A stretch of 60,749 bases of DNA, taken from positions 1-60,749 of the forward strand of contig JAOARE010000033.1 of assembly GCA_025210695.1 (NCBI GenBank). Reading direction: 5' to 3'. Positions 1-8,424 of the stretch are shown here, in pieces. Positions within the stretch are counted from its first letter, which is position 1. Each line of letters starts with the position of its first letter. This DNA is from Rickettsiales bacterium (GTDB taxonomy: Bacteria; Pseudomonadota; Alphaproteobacteria; Rickettsiales; CANDYO01). The notes beneath the pieces were generated by a model. It ran no database searches, was not told where the DNA came from, and worked only from the letters and a program-made list of their open reading frames with translations. Made by a program: the position numbers and the translations under genes.

Positions 1-326
1 CTCTATACCCAATTTTTCTATGCCAAATATAATGGGCAAAAACAAAGGATCAAAAGGAAGAGGGAAATAACTAATATTGACATCTAATAAAATTTAGAGC
101 GATCACTAATTGTGATGCAATAATTAATGAATGCTAAAACTCATAAGGACTTTAGCACAAAAACTATAGTAGGGTCCGTTGTGAGATAAGGTTCTAGAGA
201 TTTTGGTAGTTAAAAATTTTTCTATCAGAAATTAGAGATTAGTCTCAACAAAATCATAACATAATTTCATTTATGACTGTTCTAGCTTTATTTTAATCTT
301 AAATAATTGTACTGGTTAAGCATTTT
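1..326. other. No recognisable gene
   Basis: I see no intact reading frame, RNA gene or clear promoter in this AT-rich stretch. It lies immediately upstream of a decayed IS630-type transposase fragment and may contain more of the same element eroded beyond recognition. Reading back in the fragment's frame gives several stops and no confident transposase motif. Confidence 0.5.
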
Positions 327-512
327 AAATTAAAGCAGAATTCATTCATAAAAGAACCAAAAGCAGGGAGAATGGTGATTATGGACAACGCTGCATTTCA
401 TCGGTCCCAAAAAACTAAAAATTTGATTTAACCAGTTGGTTGTAAACTTATATTTTTATCTCAGTATTCTCCTAATTTGAATCATACAGAAAAATTTTGG
501 GCTAATTAGATT
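327..512 (+). pseudogene. Decayed IS630-family transposase, C-terminal fragment
   Basis: In one frame the sequence reads a DDE-transposase C-terminus of the IS630/Tc1 type: VIMDNAAFHRS (around 375-405), then a run ending in SPNLNHTEKFWAN (around 460-507). These correspond to the second catalytic Asp region and the SPxLNPIE-x-FW region. Two in-frame stops interrupt it, TAA near 429 and TAG near 507, and there is no start codon or N-terminal domain, so it is a dead relic. It ends directly at the secA stop codon, meaning the element decayed right up against the essential gene. The family call rests on motif recognition only. Confidence 0.75.
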
Positions 513-513
513 T

Positions 514-3216
514 TTAAACTCTTCCATGGCATTGCTTATATTTACTACCTGATCCACATGGACATGGTTCATTTCGCCCTATTTTTCCCCAACTCAAAGG
601 ATCTTTAGAATCACGCTCCTCAGGGGCTACATATACACGGTTAGAAGATTGAAAATCCTCTTTGTTGCTCTGAACCATAGCAGGATCACTTCGGCTCTCA
701 AAAGTTTTTCCTTGAGTTGGTATACGAGAATCAACTAAAAAAGTACCATCTTCATTTTTAACCCACTTCAATTCTAAATGAGCTAATCTTTGAATAAATA
801 ACTCTTTAATGTTTTCCATCATTGATCCGAACATATGAAATGCTTCTCGCTTATATTCATTTAATGGGTCCTTTTGACCATAAGCACGAAGAACAATACT
901 CTGTCTTAAATGATCCAAAGTATATAAATGGTCTTTCCATAATTGATCGATAGTAGATAATAAACAACGCTTGGCCATTGTTTGGAAAACTTGATCGGTA
1001 TAATTATCTTGCTTAGCTTTAAAAAGCTTCTCTATCTCATCATTTAAATAAAGTAACACCTGCTCATCATCAATCTTATCATATCCAGCCCAAGTCTCAA
1101 TCGGAATCTCAACACCGTATATACGAAAAGTTTCATGCTTAAAGCTATCAATATCCCATTGTTCAGGATAAGTTCTGGGGGGAGTATATCTTGAAACTAT
1201 ACTGCTATTAATTCCATGATACATCGGTTCTATTTCATCCGTAAGCTCATCTGCTTCTAAAACTTCTCTTCTCTGATCATAAATTACCAAGCGTTGATGA
1301 TTTACCACATCATCAAATTTTAGTAAGTTCTTACGAATCTCATAATTTCTACCCTCAACTTTTTGCTGTGCTTTCTCAAGCGCTCTGCTAATCATTGGAT
1401 GGAAAATAGCTTCTCCTTCTTCCATACCTAATTTCTGTAGAATAGCCCCCATTTTATCCGAAGCAAAAATACGCATTAAATCATCTTCGAGCGATAGATA
1501 AAATTTGGTTTGACCAGGATCTCCCTGACGGCCAGCACGACCACGCAATTGATTATCTATTCTTCTACTTTCATGTCTTTCAGTACCAATAATAAATAAT
1601 CCACCAGCGGCTAAAACTATTTCCTTTTCTTTCTCAACTTGCTTATTTATTGCAGACCTTTCTTCCTTAGTCATCTTATCATTTAGCAAATATTCTGGAT
1701 TACCTCCTAGCATAATATCCGTTCCACGACCAGCCATATTAGTTGCAATAGTTACGGCACCAGCTCTACCAGCCTGGGCAATAATCATAGCTTCTTTATC
1801 ATGACGCTTAGCGTTTAAAACATTATGAGGGATTTTCTTTTTCTTAAGCATTGCTGAAATAAATTCTGATTTCTCAATACTTACAGTCCCCACCAACACT
1901 GGCTGCTGTCTTTGATGACACTCAACTATTTGTTCTATAATAGCCTTATATTTCTCAACCGCTGTACGGTAAATGAGATCATCTTCATCCATTCTGATCC
2001 TAGTTTTATTAGCTGGAAGCTCTATTACCTCAAGCTTATAAATATCATATAGCTCCGTTGCTTCAGTCATTGCGGTACCGGCCATACCTGCTAACTTTGG
2101 GTAGAGACGAAAATAGTTTTGAAAGGTAATTGATGCTAAAGTTTGATTCTCGTTCTGAATTTGTAAGCCTTCTTTTGCTTCCAATGCTTGATGCAATCCT
2201 TCTGAATATCTTCTTCCTTCTAAGGCCCTACCAGTAAACTCATCAACAATTAGAACTTGATTGTTAGATACCATGTAATCAATATCTTTAGTAAATAATT
2301 TATGTGCTCTAAGAGCCTGATTCACATGATGAACTAATGGCATATTATGCAAATCATAAAAATTACCATCCTCTTCTATTAATTTATGCTTCTTCAGCAG
2401 TAATTCAACATTGGTCATTCCATCTTCAGTTAAAGTTATCTGTTTAGACTTCTCATCAATTTCATAATCACTATCTTTAAGCTTAGGTAGAAGTTTATTT
2501 ATTGAGGTATATAAAGCAGAGCTATCTTCTGCAGGGCCAGAAATAACTAAAGGCGTTCTCGCCTCATCAATCAAAACTGAATCTACTTCATCAACAATGG
2601 CAAAGTTAAATTTTCTTTGAGATAATTGCTCTATATCGTGTTTCATATTATCTCTTAAATAATCGAACCCAACTTCGTTATTTGTACCGTAAGTAATATC
2701 ACAATCATAAGCTTCTTTTCTAGTTTCATCATCAACATCACTAGTAATGCAACCTATAGATAGCCCTAAAAATCTATAAACTCTCCCCATCCATTCCGAG
2801 TCTCTTTTTACTAAATAATCGTTTACGGTAACTAAATGAACTCCTTTTTCTGTAAGGGCATTCAGATAGACTGCTAACGTTGCTACCAATGTTTTTCCTT
2901 CCCCCGTGCCCATTTCAGCAATCATTCCACGATGCAGAACAATGCCTCCCATTATCTGAACATCAAAATGACGCATATTGAGCACTCTCCTAGAGGCTTC
3001 TCTCACTGTTGCAAATGCTTCTGGCAAAATATCATCTAAAGAAAAGCCTTCACTTAGTTTATGCTTAAGTTTAACCGTTTGGGCAGAGAGCTCACTGTCT
3101 GACAAAGATAGCATGCCGTCTTCTAATGCATTTACTTGATCCACTATTTTTGATAAAGACTTGACTGCCCTATCATTTACTGAACCAAACAAAAATTTAC
3201 CTAAAGATTTCAACAT
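514..3216 (-). CDS. secA: Preprotein translocase ATPase SecA
   Basis: SecA is the cytoplasmic motor that pushes unfolded preproteins through SecYEG using ATP. The 900-residue length is normal for the family. A Walker A motif GTGEGKT lies at residues 103-109. The Walker B region DEVD follows about 100 residues later, the second helicase half contains TNMAGRGTDI and RGRAGRQGD, and the C-terminus is the Cys-rich zinc tail CPCGSGSKYKQCHGR that binds SecB or ribosomes. The gene appears monocistronic, with its own promoter in the gap before the divergent tRNA-Leu. Its 3' end touches an IS630 relic but the zinc tail is intact. Confidence 0.98.
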   Translation of the reverse strand: MLKSLGKFLFGSVNDRAVKSLSKIVDQVNALEDGMLSLSDSELSAQTVKLKHKLSEGFSLDDILPEAFATVREASRRVLNMRHFDVQIMGGIVLHRGMIAEMGTGEGKTLVATLAVYLNALTEKGVHLVTVNDYLVKRDSEWMGRVYRFLGLSIGCITSDVDDETRKEAYDCDITYGTNNEVGFDYLRDNMKHDIEQLSQRKFNFAIVDEVDSVLIDEARTPLVISGPAEDSSALYTSINKLLPKLKDSDYEIDEKSKQITLTEDGMTNVELLLKKHKLIEEDGNFYDLHNMPLVHHVNQALRAHKLFTKDIDYMVSNNQVLIVDEFTGRALEGRRYSEGLHQALEAKEGLQIQNENQTLASITFQNYFRLYPKLAGMAGTAMTEATELYDIYKLEVIELPANKTRIRMDEDDLIYRTAVEKYKAIIEQIVECHQRQQPVLVGTVSIEKSEFISAMLKKKKIPHNVLNAKRHDKEAMIIAQAGRAGAVTIATNMAGRGTDIMLGGNPEYLLNDKMTKEERSAINKQVEKEKEIVLAAGGLFIIGTERHESRRIDNQLRGRAGRQGDPGQTKFYLSLEDDLMRIFASDKMGAILQKLGMEEGEAIFHPMISRALEKAQQKVEGRNYEIRKNLLKFDDVVNHQRLVIYDQRREVLEADELTDEIEPMYHGINSSIVSRYTPPRTYPEQWDIDSFKHETFRIYGVEIPIETWAGYDKIDDEQVLLYLNDEIEKLFKAKQDNYTDQVFQTMAKRCLLSTIDQLWKDHLYTLDHLRQSIVLRAYGQKDPLNEYKREAFHMFGSMMENIKELFIQRLAHLELKWVKNEDGTFLVDSRIPTQGKTFESRSDPAMVQSNKEDFQSSNRVYVAPEERDSKDPLSWGKIGRNEPCPCGSGSKYKQCHGRV

Positions 3217-3257
3217 AGCTTTCCCAAAAAATTCTAAATAGTTTTGATAACCACTAG

Positions 3258-3286
3258 GTTATACTATATCTTTTAATGTCTTTCAA
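3258..3286 (-). promoter_or_regulatory. Probable sigma70-type promoter of secA
   Basis: Read on the minus strand, a -35 box TTGAAA (3281-3286) is separated by 17 bases from a -10 box TATAAC (3258-3263). This leaves a leader of roughly 30-35 nt before the secA ATG. Spacing and box quality support it; transcription is inferred. Confidence 0.5.
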
Positions 3287-3397
3287 TAAGATATGCCAAT
3301 AAAGCCTCAAAGGATCTATTTCATATTTTTTTGTTATTTTAACAAATTTTACTTGCCTATAATCAAATGTCGATGTAAAACATTGGAAGCTACTTTT

Positions 3398-3483
3398 GCC
3401 CGCATGATGGAATGGTAGACATAACGGACTTAAAATCCGTGGGGCGTCAGCCCTTGCCAGTTCAAGTCTGGCTGCGGGTACCA
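3398..3483 (+). tRNA. tRNA-Leu (anticodon UAA)
   Basis: The 86-nt sequence folds as a class II tRNA. The acceptor GCCCGCA pairs with TGCGGGT (one G-T pair), the anticodon stem ACGGA/TCCGT encloses loop CTTAAAA with anticodon TAA, a long variable arm follows (GGGGCGTCAGCCC region), and the T arm contains GTTCAAGTC. The CCA end is encoded (3481-3483). It would read UUA, a major Leu codon in this AT-rich genome. A TATAAT hexamer at 3358-3363 is a plausible -10 box. Confidence 0.93.
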
Positions 3484-3518
3484 TACTTTTATCCTCTTGA
3501 AACAGCAATAAAACTTTA

Positions 3519-5072
3519 TCACAATTTACGAATCTCTTGAGTAAATTTATTTATAGTTTTATTTAATAAGTCTGCTTGTTCGTAAAGAACGTTAGCAGCT
3601 TTTAGCACATCTAGAGTTGACTTATTTGCATTAGAAGTAAGAGATTTTATATCAGCCATATCACTATTCACTTCTTTAGCTCCCTCAACAGCTGTTTTTA
3701 TATTTAGAAAAATATCTTTAGTTACAGCACTCTGTTTATCCACTGCTGAGGCCACAATTTGAGCATATTGATTCACATTACTAATTGATTCTTTGATTAA
3801 AGTCATAGACCCTATTACTTCACTAGAAACCTCTTGAATATTAGCAATTTGTCCGCCAATATTTTCAGTAGCATCACTTGTTTGATGGGCAAGACTCTTA
3901 ATTTCAGAAGCCACCACTGCAAATCCTTTTCCTGCCTCTCCAGCCCTTGCAGACTCTATAGTAGCATTTAAAGATAAAAGATTTACTTGCTTAGCAAGCC
4001 TTCCTATAAACAAAACAACTTCACCTATTTGTTTCATTGCATCATCTAAAGAATCTGTTATAACTCTTGCTTCCTCAGTATGATCAACAGCCTCATGCAC
4101 AATTTTTGTAGACTTATTCGTTTGAAGCGAGATCTGCTCAATAGAATCTTTTATTCCAGCAGCAGCACTTGATACATTCTCTATATTATGAGATGTGCGC
4201 TCTGAAATATTATTTACATTATATGCTCTTTGATCTACGTCTTTAATAATTTTAGACATTTTTTGTGCCGTGCTATCCAACTCTTGAGAAGACTGCTCCA
4301 CAGACTTAATTATACTTGATGAATCTTTATAAAAACCTTCAATCAAACTAGATATTTTATTATGTCTATTTTCTTTTTCTAACTCTCTTTGTTGACGATA
4401 GTCATTAATACCTTTAGTGTAAGTCTGCAATGAATAAACCGCATTAGCAATTGCTCCTATTTCATCCTGTCTCCGCAAATCGGGAATTTCATTTTCTAAT
4501 TTACCATCTTTAATTAAATGCACAATACGAGTAATACTTTGGATAGGGTCAATAGTATCACGAAACACCCAATAAGTTGCTCCAAGTATAAAAATTTGCA
4601 TAATTATAAAATTAACAATACTAATAAAAATATTATTCCATAATTGGCTATATACACTTGAAAGAGAGGCATTTAATTGTATCTTACCTAAGAACTGTTT
4701 TTGAGGCTCATACACTATAGACTTCTCCATTGAAATCACCCTATCTAATTTAGAATCATCCCCTGTTGAATACATGACTTCACCATCTTCATTATAAATG
4801 GCAGCATAAATAATCGTGGAAGACTCTTCAAAAGATCTAAAAATTGACTTTATTGATTTATCATCAAACTCCCACATAGGACTGGATAATGAATCGGCTT
4901 GATATCTTGCAAGCATATCTATTCTTTGAATAAAACTTTGCTTTAAGTTATTAAAATTGAATATAATCAAAACAACCATTGACACTAATTGTATTAAGGT
5001 CACAGCGGTTGCAATAACTACATGTGATCTAAACTTAATACTCCGCCTAAATTTTTCCTTAAAAGAAAACAT
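3519..5072 (-). CDS. Methyl-accepting chemotaxis protein (transmembrane chemoreceptor)
   Basis: This 517-residue protein has the standard chemoreceptor layout: an N-terminal transmembrane helix (about 18-38), an extracytoplasmic sensor segment of about 110 residues, a second transmembrane helix (about 147-170), a HAMP linker (about 171-225), and a long coiled-coil signalling domain. The hairpin tip contains the conserved core VNLLSLNATIESARAGEAG followed by GFAVVASEIKSLA, the CheA/CheW-contacting region. The sensor domain is short and of unknown ligand. No che or flagellar genes lie in the window. Chemoreceptors are absent from classical obligate intracellular Rickettsia, so it hints at a motile or environmentally sensing stage, although a coupled pathway is not shown here. 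Confidence 0.93.
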   Translation of the reverse strand: MFSFKEKFRRSIKFRSHVVIATAVTLIQLVSMVVLIIFNFNNLKQSFIQRIDMLARYQADSLSSPMWEFDDKSIKSIFRSFEESSTIIYAAIYNEDGEVMYSTGDDSKLDRVISMEKSIVYEPQKQFLGKIQLNASLSSVYSQLWNNIFISIVNFIIMQIFILGATYWVFRDTIDPIQSITRIVHLIKDGKLENEIPDLRRQDEIGAIANAVYSLQTYTKGINDYRQQRELEKENRHNKISSLIEGFYKDSSSIIKSVEQSSQELDSTAQKMSKIIKDVDQRAYNVNNISERTSHNIENVSSAAAGIKDSIEQISLQTNKSTKIVHEAVDHTEEARVITDSLDDAMKQIGEVVLFIGRLAKQVNLLSLNATIESARAGEAGKGFAVVASEIKSLAHQTSDATENIGGQIANIQEVSSEVIGSMTLIKESISNVNQYAQIVASAVDKQSAVTKDIFLNIKTAVEGAKEVNSDMADIKSLTSNANKSTLDVLKAANVLYEQADLLNKTINKFTQEIRKL

Positions 5073-5133
5073 TTCCTACCCCTAAAATGCAATGCAATTA
5101 TTAATTGTATAGCAGAAATGTGTAAAGAAGTTA

Positions 5134-6060
5134 TTAACTCATAGAATATATATCTATAATTTCTTGTAACATTTTTAATGCTTGGTCTCTTGGTCTTTGG
5201 AAACTATTTCTACCTATAATAGAACCATTCCCTCCTCCGTCTTTTATCTCTTTTATTTCTTGATAGAGCGACTCTATGGATTTATTTGCTCCACCAGAAA
5301 AAACCACTATTCTTTTTCCAGCAAAACAAGCATCTTTAACATGATGAACTCTTTGAGATAAAGTATCCATGGGGATTTTTTTGTCTAAATAAACTTTTTT
5401 AGCTTCTGCATTTTCTAAGTAATTTATTGGGGGTTTAACTTTTATTATATGCGCCCCTAAAAGAGCTGCCATATGCGCTCCATAAGCAATAATATCCAAA
5501 GCTGTCTCACCATCTTTAGAAATATTCCCACCTCTGGGGTAAGACCAAATTACTACCGCCAACCCATAATGCTTAGCTTCTTCAGATAACTCTCTTATCT
5601 CATTCATCATATTATAGGCTTCATCCGACCCTGGATAAATAGTAAAACCTATAGCAGAACAGCCCAGTCTTAAAGCATCAGAAATAGATCCAGTAATAGC
5701 CTGTGATGGCTCCAAATTAGAATCACTTAGTGAATTTGCACTATTTAGCTTTAAAATTGTTGGAATTTCTCCAGCAAAATTACTAGCCCCTGCCTCAAGC
5801 ATTCCTAGAGGAGCTGCATATGCGCTTAAGCCAGCCTCAATAGCTAAGCCCCAGTGATAATAAGGATCATATGCATCAGGATTAGCAGCGAAACTTCTAG
5901 CAGGACCATGCTCAAAGCCCTGATCTACAGGAAGAATTAATAATTTTCCTGTTCCACCAAGTTTACCATGCATTAAAATGCTAGCTAAATTATTCTTAGT
6001 ACCAGCATTATCTGATTCATAACAACTTAAAATATCCTTGACCTTCTGAGTTACTTTCAT
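5134..6060 (-). CDS. Class I fructose-bisphosphate aldolase (DhnA/FbaB type)
   Basis: The 308-residue protein belongs to the archaeal-type/DhnA class I aldolases, which cleave fructose 1,6-bisphosphate through a Schiff base. Visible hallmarks are LLILPVDQGFEHGP near residue 41, a TIYPGSDE segment, the strand HIIKVKPP carrying the likely Schiff-base lysine, and the phosphate-binding C-terminal GGANKS and GRNSFQR segments. Its ATG overlaps the stop of an upstream small zinc-finger gene (ATGA), so the two are translationally coupled. In Rickettsiales such an enzyme probably works in gluconeogenesis or triose-phosphate interconversion rather than full glycolysis; that is an inference. Confidence 0.92.
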   Translation of the reverse strand: MKVTQKVKDILSCYESDNAGTKNNLASILMHGKLGGTGKLLILPVDQGFEHGPARSFAANPDAYDPYYHWGLAIEAGLSAYAAPLGMLEAGASNFAGEIPTILKLNSANSLSDSNLEPSQAITGSISDALRLGCSAIGFTIYPGSDEAYNMMNEIRELSEEAKHYGLAVVIWSYPRGGNISKDGETALDIIAYGAHMAALLGAHIIKVKPPINYLENAEAKKVYLDKKIPMDTLSQRVHHVKDACFAGKRIVVFSGGANKSIESLYQEIKEIKDGGGNGSIIGRNSFQRPRDQALKMLQEIIDIYSMS

Positions 6061-6218
6061 TCTTTTATCTTCTTTAATTTAAATGTTCTACTACAATAAG
6101 GACATTCTATTTCACCGTCCTTAATTTCTAAATATACCCTAGGGTGACCAATAGACTTGCCATCACCTTCACACTGAACTTTATTACTATCAACATATAT
6201 TATATCTGGACTTTCCAT
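6057..6218 (-). CDS. Small zinc-finger protein (zf-CHCC, NDUFS6-like)
   Basis: A 53-residue frame starts with ATG at 6218 and stops with TGA at 6057-6059, overlapping the aldolase ATG. The protein reads through QCEG, the signature IGHPRVYLEI, then IECPYCSRTFKLK, giving the C-x(n)-H-x(n)-C-x2-C pattern of the zf-CHCC family. This family includes alphaproteobacterial homologues of the mitochondrial complex I subunit NDUFS6. The Cys/His spacing and GHPRVYL block make this a confident family assignment. The function in bacteria is not established; zinc binding and a role around complex I are the best guesses. Confidence 0.85.
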   Translation of the reverse strand: MESPDIIYVDSNKVQCEGDGKSIGHPRVYLEIKDGEIECPYCSRTFKLKKIKE

Positions 6219-6352
6219 TTTTTATTCATCTTTTATTATAATATTAGATAATACTATATTCCTTACCCCCTCAAGTCAATTAGAGAAAACTGTAATCAAT
6301 ATAAAGCAAATGGCATAAGTGTATAAAACTCATCAAAAAGTTCTAACAGATA

Positions 6353-6597
6353 GTGGATTCAAGAATCTAGCTCAACAGGATGTTTTGATGCAGCACTTCA
6401 AGAGGAATAGGACAACCTAACACCTAATGTTCCTCTTTTTATTTCTCTTGATATTGTAAATTTGGATCGATTCAATACTTTCGCAATTTTAGTTATACTC
6501 GCTCCTAATTTTAGATAGTGATTGATATTTTCTCTTTCTTCTAAGTTAAGTCTATTATAGTATTGCACTGTGATAACCTGTTCTTGTTTGTCGACAA
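6353..6597 (-). pseudogene. IS30-family transposase relic with internal deletion
   Basis: On the minus strand the 6600-6400 part encodes an IS30-type N-terminus, with YNRLNLEERENINHYL and then the helix-turn-helix segment SITKIAKVLNRSKFTISRE. It passes at about 6400 into a different frame that reads LEVLHQNILLS and a stop, the same C-terminal tail as the second IS30 relic at 57812-58071 (LEALHQNILFP). The catalytic middle of the transposase is missing. A 17-base segment at the outer end, GTGGATTCAAGAATCTA (6353-6369), is identical at 57812-57828, so both copies end at the same element boundary. It is a non-autonomous, MITE-like remnant. Confidence 0.8.
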
Positions 6598-6611
6598 CTT
6601 AGGTTATCACA
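6569..6611. repeat. 11-bp inverted repeat flanking the IS30 relic's 5' end
   Basis: TGTGATAACCT (6569-6579) and AGGTTATCACA (6601-6611) are exact reverse complements separated by 21 bases. They sit at the start of the transposase relic, where they could be part of the element's promoter/operator or terminal repeat. Confidence 0.7.
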
Positions 6612-6671
6612 CTTCCTCTTTATTTGAATATTACATTTCTTTTCTTGGTGTTGCTTAATATAAATTCTGTC

Positions 6672-6728
6672 TTAAATACTTCAAGGCAACTTTAGTTCCT
6701 GTGCAGCAGGTTGCCTTGAAGTATTTAA
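6672..6728. repeat. Perfect 19-bp inverted repeat (hairpin)
   Basis: The arms at 6672-6690 and 6710-6728 are exact complements built on TACTTCAAGGCAAC / GTTGCCTTGAAGTA, with a 19-base loop. No U-run follows on either strand, so it is not a typical intrinsic terminator. It lies in the non-coding stretch 6612-6930 in which I see no gene. It may be a palindromic repeat element or the end of a lost mobile element. Confidence 0.8.
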
Positions 6729-6930
6729 TCTGTGAATTTGCTTTTAGCAATTATGCCAAGAAAACATCTATGTCATCACTTCTGATGCGCTATAAAACTT
6801 TTTTGTTGCGCTAGATCTTTGAATTAACCATTTATTAACTTATACGCTATATAAAAGATTAATATTTAAACTATTATGTATTATTTTATAATATTTTTTA
6901 ACTAACAACCCTAATCAATTAAGAGAGTTT

Positions 6931-7476
6931 ATGAACACATTACAATATCACATCGATCAAACAGAACTTATCAAACATAACATCAGCAATCTTAGATACC
7001 TTATCCAAGACAAAGAAACATTCAAAAATATACCTACTATTATAGGAGTAAATTCTAATAAATCTATAAAACATAAAAAATGCAACTGTCCAAAAACTAA
7101 TATTTTAGCAATTGACGACGAAGAAATATGCTTACTTGGCATAGAAGTAATTCTACACAACACTAATTGCTCCCTTATTAAAGCAAACAGCGGCAGAAAA
7201 GCTTTAAAAATTCTTAAAGACCACAAGCCAAATAATATTGATTTAATTCTTCTAGATCTAGTTATGCCAAGCCTTCACGATAATCTTCTTGGAATAGAGA
7301 CATTAAAAATTATAAAAAGCGATCCAATTTTAAAGCGAATACCTGTAATTTTACAAACAGCAACCTCAAACGAAAAAGATATAGAAGAAGCTATAAATGT
7401 AGGTGCGGTAGAGTGCATAAGAAAACCTTATGGAAAACAAACTCTTCTTAAGTCCATCAAAAAACACTTAGAATGA
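6931..7476 (+). CDS. Single-domain response regulator (REC)
   Basis: This 181-residue protein has an N-terminal extension of about 55 residues containing a Cys-x-Cys pair, followed by one receiver domain. The acidic pocket is D62/D63, the phospho-acceptor is D109 in LLDLVMP, the switch Thr is at T143/T145 (QTATS), and the conserved Lys is K165 in RKPY. No output domain follows, so it probably acts by protein-protein contact, like CheY or DivK types. An AGAGAG Shine-Dalgarno-like stretch precedes the ATG. It stands alone, with no adjacent kinase; the symporter-kinase at 38453-41230 is a possible but unproven partner. Confidence 0.9.
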   Translation: MNTLQYHIDQTELIKHNISNLRYLIQDKETFKNIPTIIGVNSNKSIKHKKCNCPKTNILAIDDEEICLLGIEVILHNTNCSLIKANSGRKALKILKDHKPNNIDLILLDLVMPSLHDNLLGIETLKIIKSDPILKRIPVILQTATSNEKDIEEAINVGAVECIRKPYGKQTLLKSIKKHLE

Positions 7477-7558
7477 AGCACCTCGTTATCATTTCCTTGT
7501 TCTCACACATGATTTGCTGATATAATTAAATATATTGAAATTTAAGCAATAAGTTTAT

Positions 7559-8359
7559 ATGCAAATCAATTCACCAAAGCTATGGCATAAATCTCTTCCC
7601 TTTATCAAAAGAGAACATAATAAATATGATAGAGGCCATGCTATTATAATGGGAGCTAATATCAGCACAGGATCCACTGGGGCAACTAAGCTTGCTGCAT
7701 ATGCTTCTCTGCGTAGCGGAGCAGGCTTAGCTAGTATCATCTGCGACGAAGAAACCGCTAAAATATATGCAGCCTCTATGATGTCTATGATGATAAAAAC
7801 AGACTATGAGTTATTAAAAGATCCTCGAGTAAAATCTATTTTAATTGGCCCAGGAAATGGAGTTAACCAACAAACAAAACATAATGTACTAGAAGTTCTA
7901 AAACTTTCTAAAAATACAGTCCTAGATGCAGATGCTTTAACTGTATTTCAAGATAATCCGCAAGAGCTTTTTGATACAATTAATGGCGACGTTGTGTTAA
8001 CTCCTCATGCAGGTGAATTTAAAAGAATTTTTCCTAATTTAGAATCAGCAATTGACGCTGCTTACTTGAGTAGAGCAACTGTTTTATTTAAAGGACATGA
8101 TACAATTATTGCCTCCCCCAAAGGAGAATACATAGTCAATAAATCAGCCCCAACATCCCTAGCCACAGCAGGAAGTGGAGATGTTCTTGCTGGGCTAATA
8201 GCTGGATTCATGGCCCAAGGGATCTCGGGCTTCATCTCCTGCTGCATAGCAAGCTATATTCATTCAGAAGCTGCAAGAAATTTTGGACCGGGCCTTATTT
8301 CAGAAGATTTACTAGATGAAATCCCTAAGGTTTTATCACGCCTAATAAAGGTCAATTAA
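7559..8359 (+). CDS. nnrD: ADP-dependent (S)-NAD(P)H-hydrate dehydratase
   Basis: The 266-residue protein matches the carbohydrate-kinase-like YjeF C-terminal domain that repairs hydrated NAD(P)H. Characteristic blocks are GHAIIMGAN near the N-terminus, TGATKLAAYASLRSGAGL, LDADALT, LTPHAGEF, LFKGHDTI and the nucleotide-binding ATAGSGDVLAG. The NnrE epimerase domain that is often fused in front is absent, so this is the stand-alone form. The gene is flanked by AT-rich spacers and appears to be its own transcription unit. Confidence 0.93.
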   Translation: MQINSPKLWHKSLPFIKREHNKYDRGHAIIMGANISTGSTGATKLAAYASLRSGAGLASIICDEETAKIYAASMMSMMIKTDYELLKDPRVKSILIGPGNGVNQQTKHNVLEVLKLSKNTVLDADALTVFQDNPQELFDTINGDVVLTPHAGEFKRIFPNLESAIDAAYLSRATVLFKGHDTIIASPKGEYIVNKSAPTSLATAGSGDVLAGLIAGFMAQGISGFISCCIASYIHSEAARNFGPGLISEDLLDEIPKVLSRLIKVN

Positions 8360-8424
8360 AAATTTTTATATTCATAAGAATGTGCTATCATTATAATATA
8401 TAAAATTATTATAAATAAAGCTTT

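Noticed and set aside
3254..3508. 84-codon minus-strand frame
   Set aside because: It is the antisense of tRNA-Leu, a typical spurious frame over tRNA genes, with no ribosome site.
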